Assembly (NCBI GenBank): GCA_040755335.1
Contig: JBFMAU010000334.1
Coordinates: 1 to 8,967, forward strand
Length of the DNA: 8,967 nt
Source of the DNA: UBA7656 sp040755335
GTDB lineage: Bacteria > Acidobacteriota > Blastocatellia > UBA7656
Reading direction: 5' to 3'
Shown in pieces: positions 1 through 6,026 of this stretch. The position numbers and the translations under genes were made by a program. Within the stretch, counting starts at the first letter, position 1; the number at the start of each line of letters is the position of its first letter. Below the pieces are notes generated by a model, which had not been told where the DNA came from, made no database searches, and was given only the letters and a program-made list of their open reading frames with translations.

Positions 1-2
1 CA

Positions 3-116
3 TCTGGCTCTGCTGGTCTCAAGTCAAAAGGTTTAGCTGCAATTGATTTTGCTGTGTCTTATCTCAAAAATGATGGCCTGACGCATGTGGCGCACGATCA
101 ATGGAAAGTTACTTAA
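3..116 (+). CDS. C-terminal fragment of an unrecognised protein (5' end outside window)
   Basis: Frame 3 is open from the window edge to a TAA at 114-116 and gives 37 residues ending LTHVAHDQWKVT. The fragment looks like one soluble, mostly helical tail with no membrane segment. I do not recognise the family and assign no function. Third codon positions are richer in A/T (tct, ggt, gat, aaa, act) than in the genes that follow, which could mean a different origin or just a short sample. About 200 nt without a gene separate it from the next start, so it is probably not in the same tight operon. Being so short, it could also be a chance open frame. Confidence 0.5.
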   Translation, partial: SGSAGLKSKGLAAIDFAVSYLKNDGLTHVAHDQWKVT

Positions 117-269
117 GACTCGACTCGCAGGCTGTCCAATGCGGAAGGATGCAGAGAATCATCTCTAGCCCAACAAATCCTTCCACACAACCGCGCAAAT
201 GTGTTTTCTTGCAGGCTTGCCATTGCCTCTTGCGAGCTTAATCAACGCGCGGCGGGCGAACCATTCATC

Positions 270-285
270 AGGCGTTTTTACGCCT
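270..285 (+). other. Small hairpin in the leader of the SnoaL-like gene
   Basis: AGGCGT (270-275) and ACGCCT (280-285) form a perfect 6-bp stem around a four-T loop, 32 nt before the ATG at 318. No T-run follows, so it is not a good intrinsic terminator. It may be a leader structure or the remnant end of the preceding transcript. No convincing -35/-10 pair was found in 117-317. Confidence 0.3.
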
Positions 286-317
286 CCCTTGAAAACCAAC
301 GAAAGGATTTTACTGCT

Positions 318-761
318 ATGACGACACACAAACCCGCAACAGACGAAGAAACTCAGATTCGACAACTCATCGATGAGCAGATCAATGCCATCTGCTCGAA
401 AGACATGGATCGACTCATGCGCCTCTACGCCGAAGAACTCGTCGCCTTCGATGTGAAACCTCCTTTCCAAATAAACGGGGCCGATGCATGGCGAGAGACG
501 TGGGAGGCGTGCCTGCCTTACTTCCCCGCTTCATTCCGTATAGAAACCCGCGATCTCCGCATCAGCGCGGGCGGCGATATGGCCGTAGCTCACTGGCTCT
601 TTCATATCGACGCGGGCGAAGATCACCCCGCATCCCAGATGTGGATGCGCTCGACCATCGCTTTCAAAAAAATTCAGGGCGCGTGGCAGATCATTCATGA
701 ACACTGCTCCGTCCCTTTCAATCCTGAGACATCGCAGGCGGTGTTCGCGCTCGAACCATAG
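318..761 (+). CDS. SnoaL/NTF2-like (DUF4440-type) protein
   Basis: A 147-residue protein of the NTF2-like superfamily (SnoaL / ketosteroid-isomerase-like). Its order fits the cone-shaped alpha+beta fold: N-terminal helices (EETQIRQLIDEQINAICSKD), the YAEELVAFDVKPP segment, then the sheet strands RDLRISAGGDMAVAHWLFHI and WMRSTIAFKKIQGAWQIIHEHCSVPF. The HEHCSVPF ending is typical of the common stand-alone relatives. I chose ATG 318 because GAAAGGA (301-307) precedes it and the fold starts there. An in-frame ATG at 201 would add 39 residues of unlike composition. The fold serves isomerases, dehydratases and non-catalytic ligand binders, so the substrate is unknown. It is cytoplasmic, with no signal peptide. 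A GC-rich hairpin and 69 nt separate it from the VOC gene, which may belong to the same transcript. Confidence 0.85.
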   Translation: MTTHKPATDEETQIRQLIDEQINAICSKDMDRLMRLYAEELVAFDVKPPFQINGADAWRETWEACLPYFPASFRIETRDLRISAGGDMAVAHWLFHIDAGEDHPASQMWMRSTIAFKKIQGAWQIIHEHCSVPFNPETSQAVFALEP

Positions 762-774
762 GCAATACAAAACA

Positions 775-802
775 GCCGACCGGCCCGTTTCGGCGGGTCG
801 GC
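775..802 (+). terminator. GC-rich hairpin between SnoaL-like and VOC genes
   Basis: GCCGACC (775-781) pairs perfectly with GGTCGGC (796-802), with an inner CCG/CGG pairing around TTT (785-793). It begins 13 nt after the SnoaL-like stop codon. No T-run follows, so it is either a weak or factor-dependent terminator, or an intercistronic mRNA-stability hairpin in a shared transcript. The next gene's ribosome site (819-826) lies just beyond it, so it could also tune translation of the VOC gene. Confidence 0.35.
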
Positions 803-830
803 GGCTGATCGCAGCATCAGGAGAGACATC

Positions 831-1214
831 GTGAAAATCAAACTGAGCAGCGTGATCGTCGACGATCAAAGCCTTGCTTTGAAGTTCTACACCGAAGTTC
901 TGGGCTTTGTGAAAAAAACCGATATACCAATCGGCGAAGCCAGATGGCTGACCGTCGCTTCGCCCGAAGCGATTGATGAAGTCGAACTGGTTCTGGAGCC
1001 GAACGCAAACCCCGCTGCCAGAACGTACCAGCAGGCTCTTTACGAGCAGGGCATACCGCTTACCGCCTTCGAAGTCGAAGATGTCCACAAAGAACACGAA
1101 AGGCTCAAAAATCTTGGCGTGGTATTTCGCACGGAGCCTACCAGCGTGGGGCCGGTGACCATCGCCGTATTCGATGACACCTGCGGCAATCTGATTCAGA
1201 TTTATCAGGTCTGA
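831..1214 (+). CDS. VOC/glyoxalase-fold family protein
   Basis: A 127-residue protein of the vicinal-oxygen-chelate superfamily (glyoxalase, bleomycin-resistance, dioxygenase fold). Hallmarks are the first beta-alpha-beta unit VIVDDQSLALKFYTEVLGF (8-26), VELVLEP (51-57), the second unit GIPLTAFEVEDVHKEHERLKNLG, and the closing VFDDTCGNLIQIYQ. The start is GTG at 831, chosen because AGGAGAGA (819-826) sits at proper spacing and the fold begins at once. Two usual metal-ligand positions look altered: there is no His in the first strand (LSSV, 5-8) and Gln123 stands where DGNxIE relatives carry Glu. The protein may therefore bind ligand without the classic metal centre. The substrate is unknown. 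It lies 14 nt before the cupin gene and is almost certainly co-transcribed with it. Confidence 0.9.
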   Translation: MKIKLSSVIVDDQSLALKFYTEVLGFVKKTDIPIGEARWLTVASPEAIDEVELVLEPNANPAARTYQQALYEQGIPLTAFEVEDVHKEHERLKNLGVVFRTEPTSVGPVTIAVFDDTCGNLIQIYQV

Positions 1215-1228
1215 TCGGTGGAGGAGAC

Positions 1229-1645
1229 ATGGATACTCAGGACTCCTGCGCAAAACCAATTTTCCTCAGTCCCGGCGAAGGTCGCGCTTACAGGATGGGG
1301 CGCATCAGCGCAGTCTTCAAGGCGGACGGGGATGAAACCGATAAGCGATACTCCATCTCCGAGTGGTGGCTCGAACCTCACACGGCAGGGCCGGGAGCGC
1401 ACTCACACCCCGAAGATGATGTCTTTTTCGTCATAGAAGGGACGATGAGTTTTCTCATAGGAGATCGCTGGATCGATGCTCCGAGAGGCGCTTTCGTGCT
1501 GGCTCCGGGCGGGGTGACGCATGACTTCGAGAACAGAAGTTCAAGTCGGGCGGGCGTGTTGAACTTCTCCGTCCCCGGCGATTTCGAAGTGAATATGCCT
1601 GAGATCGTGAAATGGTTTGAAGAAAATCCGCCCAAAGGGGTCTGA
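1229..1645 (+). CDS. Single-domain cupin protein
   Basis: A 138-residue small beta-barrel cupin. Motif 1 is GPGAHSHPEDDVFFVIEG (54-71) with His58 and His60; the acidic ligand position is Asp64 rather than the usual Glu. Motif 2 is GAFVLAPGGVTHDFEN (87-102) with His98. A 2-His/Asp/His metal site is therefore plausible. Stand-alone cupins of this size range from dioxygenases and isomerases to ligand binders, and nothing here fixes the substrate. The protein is cytoplasmic. The ATG at 1229 is preceded by a strong GGAGGAGA (1220-1227). Its upstream partner, the VOC gene, ends at 1214. A 65-nt gap follows before the Tag gene, with no terminator seen, so the transcript may continue into the repair genes. 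Confidence 0.9.
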   Translation: MDTQDSCAKPIFLSPGEGRAYRMGRISAVFKADGDETDKRYSISEWWLEPHTAGPGAHSHPEDDVFFVIEGTMSFLIGDRWIDAPRGAFVLAPGGVTHDFENRSSSRAGVLNFSVPGDFEVNMPEIVKWFEENPPKGV

Positions 1646-1710
1646 CGTTCATCAGGCGACGCCGCATGGGAATCTTCTGAAATTCGGCGAGTACGCTGCG
1701 GAGTAAAAAA

Positions 1711-2280
1711 ATGCGACGATGCGAATGGGCTAAAACCGATTTGAGCATCCCCTACCACGACACGGAATGGGGCGTTCCCGTTCGGGATGATCGGAGGCTT
1801 TTCGAATTTTTGATCCTCGAAGGCGCGCAGGCTGGACTGAGTTGGGAGACCATTCTCAAAAAACGCGACTCTTATCGCAAGGCTTTCGATCACTTCGACG
1901 CGCGGAATATAGCTCGATACGATCAAAACAAAATCGACCGCCTCCTCGCTGATGAGGGCATAATCCGCAACCAGCTTAAAATCTCTTCGGCCATCGAGAA
2001 TGCAAAATCATTCCTCGCAGTTCAAAAAGAATTCGGCAGCTTCAATGAGTTCATCTGGCGATTCGTCGCGGGCAAACCTATTCAGAATCGATGGAAGTCT
2101 CTCAAAGAAGTGCCTGCTCAAACGAAGGAATCGGAAGCGATGAGCAAAGAATTGCTCCGTCGCGGATTCAGGTTCGTCGGCCCGACCATCTGCTATGCGT
2201 TCATGCAGGCTGTGGGTATGGTCAACGATCACACCATCTACTGCTTTCGTCATAAAGAAATCAGAGGTTCATTCGCATGA
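1711..2280 (+). CDS. tag: DNA-3-methyladenine glycosylase I
   Basis: A 189-residue Tag-family HhH-superfamily glycosylase, close to the E. coli length (187). It removes 3-methyladenine from alkylated DNA and starts base-excision repair. The opening MRRCEWA and the YHDTEWGVP block are diagnostic. The structural zinc ligands are all visible: Cys4, His16, and His174 with Cys178 in NDHTIYCFRH. Glu37 in LILEGAQAGLSWETIL matches the base-recognition Glu38 of E. coli Tag, and the aromatic Trp45 is also kept. The conserved RFVGPTICYAFMQAVGMVNDH block closes the fold. The ATG at 1711 has GGAG (1700-1703) at 7-nt spacing. The stop overlaps the next start as ATGA (2277-2280), so translation of the AlkZ-like gene is probably coupled to it. 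I see no disabling change. Confidence 0.97.
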   Translation: MRRCEWAKTDLSIPYHDTEWGVPVRDDRRLFEFLILEGAQAGLSWETILKKRDSYRKAFDHFDARNIARYDQNKIDRLLADEGIIRNQLKISSAIENAKSFLAVQKEFGSFNEFIWRFVAGKPIQNRWKSLKEVPAQTKESEAMSKELLRRGFRFVGPTICYAFMQAVGMVNDHTIYCFRHKEIRGSFA

Positions 2281-3392
2281 CTTCTCTGAAATGGAATCAG
2301 GTCAACTCGTGGCGATTATCCCGAAATCATCTCATCGAGCGGGCCGACAGCCGTCAACTGCTCGAAGTCGCCGCTCGAATCTGCGGACTGCATGCGCAAC
2401 TTATGTCCGCCGCTGAACTATCGCTCTGGGCGAGGGTCGAAGGCATCTCTCCGACGGATATCAAAAACGCGATCTGGCGCAAACGGCAACTGGTCAAGAC
2501 GTGGGCTATGCGCGGCACGCTGCATTTGATCGCGGCCAGCGACTTTCCGCTTTATGTCGCAGCACTCAGCCTGCACGCGCATTATCGCCGCGATAACTGG
2601 CTTCGCTATCACGGCATCACTCTCGACGAACTCGATCAGATCATCGAAGGCGTTCGATTGACGTTGAACGGTTCAGGAATGACGCGCGAACAACTTGCCG
2701 AGAGCATAGCGAAACAAGCGCGCAACCCCCGCTTCGCCGAACTCCTTAATTCCGGCTGGGGGACTCTGCTCAAGCCCGCGGCCTTTCAGGGCCATTTGTG
2801 CTTCGGCCCAAGTCAGGGGCAGAAGATAACATTCGTGCGACCCGATCATTGGATAGGCGCGTGGGAAGAGCGGGACGCGCAGGAATCGTTGAAAGAAATC
2901 CTGCGCCGTTATCTTGCCGTCTACGGGCCTGCGCAGGCGGGCGATTTCGCTCGATGGTGGGGATTGCAGCCGCCGGCGGCCAAACGTCTTTTCAAATCTC
3001 TCGCGGATGAAATAGAAGAAGTCGAGGTCGAAGGCTGGCGGGCCTGCGCGCTCGCTTCCGAGATAAAAGAAATCTCCCGATTCAAACCGTCCGGCTCGGT
3101 GCGACTGCTGCCGCATTTCGATCCTTATGTGCTGGGAGCGCCGCGCTCGTGCGGGCGAATCATCCCTCAGTCGCACCGTGATCGCATCTTTCGCCCGTCG
3201 GCATGGATTTCGCCCGTCGTGCTTGTAGATGGACGTATGGAAGGCGTGTGGAATTATGAAAAGAAACGATCTCAGATCGAAGTGAAAATCGAAATGTTCT
3301 CTTCTCCCGCAGCGACAGCCAAACGCAACATCGAGAGAGAAGCCAGACGACTCGGAGAATTTTTCGAGATGAAAGTCGCTGTGAATCACTGA
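2277..3392 (+). CDS. AlkZ-like winged-helix DNA glycosylase family protein (HTH_42)
   Basis: A 371-residue protein of the HTH_42 / DUF1006 family, which includes Streptomyces AlkZ and E. coli YcaQ (AlkX), glycosylases that unhook bulky alkyl adducts and interstrand crosslinks. Supporting blocks are the N-terminal ICGLHAQLMSAAELSLWAR (35-53), TWAMRGTLHLI (75-85), a winged-helix region around 200-245, LLPHFDPYVLG (277-287) and PVVLVDGRMEGVW (313-325). The catalytic QxQ (AlkZ) or QxD (YcaQ) position reads His39-Ala40-Gln41 here, an HxQ variant, so activity and substrate cannot be assumed. No separate strong ribosome site is visible; the start sits in the Tag stop as ATGA, implying translational coupling. 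Pairing with Tag supports a role in alkylation-damage repair. Many relatives are annotated only as winged-helix DNA-binding proteins. Confidence 0.88.
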   Translation: MTSLKWNQVNSWRLSRNHLIERADSRQLLEVAARICGLHAQLMSAAELSLWARVEGISPTDIKNAIWRKRQLVKTWAMRGTLHLIAASDFPLYVAALSLHAHYRRDNWLRYHGITLDELDQIIEGVRLTLNGSGMTREQLAESIAKQARNPRFAELLNSGWGTLLKPAAFQGHLCFGPSQGQKITFVRPDHWIGAWEERDAQESLKEILRRYLAVYGPAQAGDFARWWGLQPPAAKRLFKSLADEIEEVEVEGWRACALASEIKEISRFKPSGSVRLLPHFDPYVLGAPRSCGRIIPQSHRDRIFRPSAWISPVVLVDGRMEGVWNYEKKRSQIEVKIEMFSSPAATAKRNIEREARRLGEFFEMKVAVNH

Positions 3393-3396
3393 CGAG

Positions 3397-3420
3397 TTAT
3401 GACAACACCCATCGTCATAA
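3397..3420 (+). promoter_or_regulatory. Inverted repeat TTATGAC-N10-GTCATAA
   Basis: A perfect 7-bp dyad (3397-3403 and 3414-3420) begins 4 nt after the AlkZ-like stop codon and lies about 130 nt before the SDR start. With an A/T-rich stem and no T-run it is a poor terminator. The 24-bp symmetric layout would suit a dimeric regulator's operator for the SDR-DinB pair, but no promoter was located confidently beside it. Confidence 0.3.
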
Positions 3421-3439
3421 ACAGCATGTCGATAAGATC

Positions 3440-3495
3440 GCAGAGTACAGAAAATTCTTCTCTGCGTTCGCTCTGCGTCTCCGCGTCTCTGCGTC
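3440..3495 (+). repeat. CTCTGCGT-type degenerate repeat with flanking hairpin
   Basis: CTCTGCGT occurs at 3460-3467, 3471-3478 and 3487-3494, with a degenerate CCGCGT at 3481-3486 between the last two. Upstream, GCAGAG (3440-3445) pairs with CTCTGC (3460-3465) around an inner AGAA/TTCT, giving a stem-loop. From memory, similar CTCTGCGTCTCTGCGT-like intergenic repeats are scattered through many environmental bacterial genomes; I cannot confirm copy number here. It fills much of the 158-nt gap between the AlkZ-like and SDR genes. Confidence 0.6.
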
Positions 3496-3550
3496 AGGAA
3501 CCCCTTCCGCTGTTCAAGCCTCGGCAAGCCGCTATAACGAAAGGAGTCGA

Positions 3551-4333
3551 ATGAAAAACCTGAAAGGAAAGATCGCGCTCGTCACAGGAGCCAGCCGCGG
3601 AGTGGGAAAAGGAATAGCTCTCGGTCTGATCGAAGCCCAGGCGACCGTTTACGTCACAGGCCGAACAGTCGCCGACATGGCCTACATGGAAGACCGCGCC
3701 ATCGAATGCGATCATCGCATGGATGATCAGGTCGAAGCAGCCTTTCGCCGCATCCGCGAGGAGCAGGGTAGTCTGGATGTGCTTGTCAACAACGTGTGGG
3801 GCGGCTATGAAAATATGATCGAGGATGGAGAGTTCACCTTCACTCGACGGTTCTGGCAGCAGCCTTTGTGGAGATGGGACGCGATGTTTCAAGCAGGAGT
3901 CCGCGCGCATTATGTCGCCTCTCATTTCGCCGCGCCGTTTATGATAGAGCAGCGGAGCGGGCTGATCGTGAACATCTCATTCTGGGCAGCGCAGAAATAT
4001 CTGAGCAACACGGCTTACGGAGTGTCGAAAGCCGCAACCGATAAAATGACTGCGGACATGGCTCACGAACTCAGAGAGTATGATGTTGCGGTTGTGTCGC
4101 TTTATCCGGGGCTTGTGCGAACCGAGAAGGTGATGGAGGCAGCAGCGTTTCTCGACCTGAGCGATTCCGAATCGCCTCAGTTCATAGGTCGCGCCGTCGC
4201 TCAACTAGCCGCCGATCCGAACATAATGGAAAAGACAGGTGAAGTAGTCATCGCGGCTGCGCTTGCCCAGGAGTACGGATTCACCGACATCGATGGCAAA
4301 ACGCCGAGACCGCTCACATTGAATGATGTATAA
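3551..4333 (+). CDS. Short-chain dehydrogenase/reductase, DHRS1-like
   Basis: A 260-residue classical-type SDR using NAD(P)H. The Rossmann nucleotide motif TGASRGVG is at 12-19, VTGR at 35-38, NN at 80-81 (NNVWGG in place of NNAG), catalytic Ser143 in NISFW, and Tyr156-x3-Lys160 in YGVSK. SLYPGLVRTE follows (183-192). The order and wording of RGVGKGIALGL, FWQQPLWRWD and YGVSKAATDKMTADMAHELR resemble the DHRS1 branch rather than FabG-type ketoreductases. The substrate is unknown; DHRS1 itself reduces carbonyl compounds and steroids. The ATG at 3551 has AGGAG at 3542-3546. No signal peptide is present. The DinB-fold gene starts 14 nt after its stop, so the two are co-transcribed. Confidence 0.93.
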   Translation: MKNLKGKIALVTGASRGVGKGIALGLIEAQATVYVTGRTVADMAYMEDRAIECDHRMDDQVEAAFRRIREEQGSLDVLVNNVWGGYENMIEDGEFTFTRRFWQQPLWRWDAMFQAGVRAHYVASHFAAPFMIEQRSGLIVNISFWAAQKYLSNTAYGVSKAATDKMTADMAHELREYDVAVVSLYPGLVRTEKVMEAAAFLDLSDSESPQFIGRAVAQLAADPNIMEKTGEVVIAAALAQEYGFTDIDGKTPRPLTLNDV

Positions 4334-4347
4334 GAAAAGAGGAAATC

Positions 4348-4845
4348 ATGACGACTCACATAGCTGATCGCTTCCGCCGTTTGTTCGAGTACGAAAAAGA
4401 CGCGCACGCGAAAGTCATAGCGTCTCTCGATGCTGTCTCCGCAGACAAACGATCATCGCCGCTGTATCAAAAAGCAGTCGATCTCGTCGCGCACATCTGC
4501 GCGGCGCGAAGGATGTGGCTGTTTCGCTTCGGCGCGACTGACTTAGCGATAACGGATTTATTTCCGCAGGGAGTCGCTGTCAGTGCGCTCACCGCGCTTG
4601 CCGACGAGATGCACCGGGTATGGTCGGATTATCTTTCGCGTCTCGATGATGCGGAAACGGCTCGTGTGTTCAAGTATTGCAGTCTCGACGGGCGAGAGTT
4701 TCGCAACAGCGTCGAAGACATTCTCACTCAGCTATTCGGCCACTCGTTGTACCATCACGGCCAGATAGCTTTGCTCCTTCGACAGATCGGAGAAGAGCCT
4801 GCCGCCACCGATTTCGTTTACTGGAGCCGGGAGGCGATTGAGTGA
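4348..4845 (+). CDS. DinB-fold metalloprotein (DinB family, YfiT-like)
   Basis: A 165-residue four-helix-bundle protein of the DinB/YfiT superfamily. The expected metal triad is present: His49 in VDLVAHICAARRMWL, and His132 with His136 in LFGHSLYHHGQIALLLRQIG. Family members bind Ni, Zn or Mn; some are thiol-S-transferases using bacillithiol or mycothiol and others have no known reaction. Despite the name it has no link to DNA polymerase IV. The ATG at 4348 is preceded by AGAGGA (4338-4343), 14 nt after the SDR stop. The helix before His49 (DRFRRLFEYEKDAHAKVIASLDAV) and the tail WSRE fit the family. It ends 31 nt before the stop of the convergent minus-strand gene, with no obvious terminator between them. 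Confidence 0.9.
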   Translation: MTTHIADRFRRLFEYEKDAHAKVIASLDAVSADKRSSPLYQKAVDLVAHICAARRMWLFRFGATDLAITDLFPQGVAVSALTALADEMHRVWSDYLSRLDDAETARVFKYCSLDGREFRNSVEDILTQLFGHSLYHHGQIALLLRQIGEEPAATDFVYWSREAIE

Positions 4846-4876
4846 ACGAACCTGATCAATGGCAGGCAATAAAAGG

Positions 4877-5845
4877 CTACGGCTTCGAGTGGCAGATTGG
4901 AAACTCGATGTAGCGATTCTTATGAACAACGAATTCCAGATCGAGTGCCAAGGCATCCGGTGGAATTTGAAGCTTGAATGTGTACTCGCGCTCATTGTCC
5001 TCAGCTATGTTGGTGTATGCGACGCTTGATATTCGAACAACTCTTTTCCGGTCGAGAACGACGAGTGCCAATCGCAGATCATCATAGGGAAGCGATATCC
5101 TGGCGCGGATTTCGGCGAAATTCTCCGATGAAGGCGCGTCAGACTTCCATGCTACGCTACCCGGTCCAGCTATACTGACAAGTCGAATAGTTGCGCCTTG
5201 CCTTATGTCCGACTGGTTCAACCAAATCAACTGGTTCTCCTGCGAAACGGGAATGGTTGTAACTTTCCATCTCTCTTCGGCAACCGGTTCTTTGGGGAGG
5301 CATATCGGGCCTTCTATTCCCAGCCGCTTCATTTCTTTCTGTTGCCTTGTCCGGAACTCTTTCACCGTCATCCCCAGATGACTGACCTTCCTGAATGGCA
5401 AGAAATGAAGGATGTGATTGCCGCGAATCACTGAGTCATTGCCTTCGAAGACTATGTTTTCGGCTATTATGATCGTGTCACCAGTCGTTTCGACCTTTTC
5501 AGGCAGATAAAGCGTCTTGGCCATCAAAACTCCTTTTATGGGAGTTTCATGAAAGCGCACCTCCTGCATCTCCGGCATCTGCGCAAACACAGGAGCCAGA
5601 CGAATGGGCCAGTCCTGAGACAGCAATACATCAGGGTCGAATGGCACTCCCTTCTCGATCAGCAACCTTCTGATTGGTTCGAAATCTCTCTTTCGAGCCT
5701 GCAAAAGCGCGTCGGCTTCTGCCTGTTGTTTTGCAGTTTGCTGAGGCATCTCGATCTCATGGCCGGTCAAATCAGTCGCAGAAATTCCAACGCATGGCGA
5801 AATCACAACAGCAACAAGAATCACTAAAAACAAGGTTTTCTTCAT
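4877..5845 (-). CDS. Secreted protein of unknown function, short paralogue of the 6077-8185 gene
   Basis: A 322-residue protein with a signal peptide (KK, then LFLVILVAVVISP, likely cut near ISA at 21-23), so exported. Residues 24-182 form an N-domain nearly superimposable on that of the larger neighbour, sharing blocks such as GVPFDPDVLLSQDW, AKTLYLPEK and TGDTIIIAENIVFEGN. The last block, with alternating hydrophobics, looks like beta-strand or beta-helix turns. After about residue 182 the proteins diverge. This one has a roughly 125-residue tail rich in predicted beta-strands (GATIRLVSIAGPGSVAW, RLALVVLDRKRVVRIS, EYTFKLQI) and lacks the glycine-rich and Ca-loop modules. I do not recognise either domain. 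The start is supported by AAAGGAAGG just upstream of the ATG. Cys18 sits after Pro, so it is not a good lipobox. Confidence 0.88.
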   Translation of the reverse strand: MKKTLFLVILVAVVISPCVGISATDLTGHEIEMPQQTAKQQAEADALLQARKRDFEPIRRLLIEKGVPFDPDVLLSQDWPIRLAPVFAQMPEMQEVRFHETPIKGVLMAKTLYLPEKVETTGDTIIIAENIVFEGNDSVIRGNHILHFLPFRKVSHLGMTVKEFRTRQQKEMKRLGIEGPICLPKEPVAEERWKVTTIPVSQENQLIWLNQSDIRQGATIRLVSIAGPGSVAWKSDAPSSENFAEIRARISLPYDDLRLALVVLDRKRVVRISSVAYTNIAEDNEREYTFKLQIPPDALALDLEFVVHKNRYIEFPICHSKP

Positions 5846-5915
5846 GAGCCTTCCTTTTCCGTTTAAAGATCGGCTTCTTTCTCTATGAGGCGTTCTGCCT
5901 TATCCTGGCCGGGAA

Positions 5916-5943
5916 ATTATACACAGGATCGCTGCTGATCTCA
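5916..5943 (-). promoter_or_regulatory. Putative promoter of the short secreted paralogue
   Basis: On the minus strand a perfect TATAAT (5916-5921) lies 16 bp after a weak TGAGAT (5938-5943). The same arrangement, box and spacing, recurs at 8654-8681. A start near 5909 would give a leader of about 64 nt before ATG 5845. The -35 is poor, so the call rests on the -10 match and its conservation in both copies. Confidence 0.5.
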
Positions 5944-6024
5944 CACCACATTCATCTCGCCCGTGGTCTTTGCGCTCTTGAATCTTTCAAACTCAAAAGG
6001 CGACAGGTCGAAATCCAGTGCCAT
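5941..6024 (-). pseudogene. Remnant of the FAD-oxidoreductase C-terminus
   Basis: The minus strand encodes DFDLSPFEFERFKSAK followed by TTGEMNVV and TGA (5941-5943). This differs at only a few residues (AF/EF, AA/TT) from the last 24 residues of the oxidoreductase at 8679-8967. Upstream, homology fades near 6020-6030, and the frame meets a stop a few codons beyond the matching part. No FAD-binding portion exists between here and the 702-aa gene, so this is a non-functional tail carried along by the tandem duplication. It also carries the TATAAT promoter region. Confidence 0.85.
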
Positions 6025-6026
6025 CG

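Larger units (their letters stand above)
5300..6024 (-). repeat. Copy 2 of a tandemly duplicated module (rearranged)
   Basis: Two stretches match copy 1 (7640-8765) in the same order. 5300-5890 covers the shared N-domain coding region plus about 45 nt of leader and corresponds to 7640-8232. About 5914-6024 covers the TATAAT box and oxidoreductase tail and corresponds to 8651-8765. Only some 23 nt separate the two stretches here, against about 418 nt in copy 1, so one copy has lost or gained a segment. DNA identity is high enough to see by eye, for example in the leader around 5846-5887. Confidence 0.85.

Noticed and set aside
217..244. TTGCCA-N16-TAATCA as promoter for the SnoaL-like gene
   Set aside because: Both boxes match poorly and no other evidence supports it.
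531..1259. 242-codon minus-strand frame across the SnoaL-like and VOC genes
   Set aside because: It is antisense to two recognisable genes with good ribosome sites, and its product resembles nothing known.
2673..3527. 284-codon minus-strand frame across the AlkZ-like gene
   Set aside because: It is a shadow of the conserved HTH_42 reading frame, starting in the CTCTGCGT repeat region without a ribosome site.
4846..4876. Bidirectional terminator between the convergent DinB-fold and secreted genes
   Set aside because: The 31-nt gap has no inverted repeat able to form a stable stem with a T-run.
5790..5845. Lipoprotein signal at Cys18 of both secreted paralogues
   Set aside because: The residue before Cys is Pro or Gln, which does not fit a lipobox; a standard signal peptidase site near ISA is likelier.
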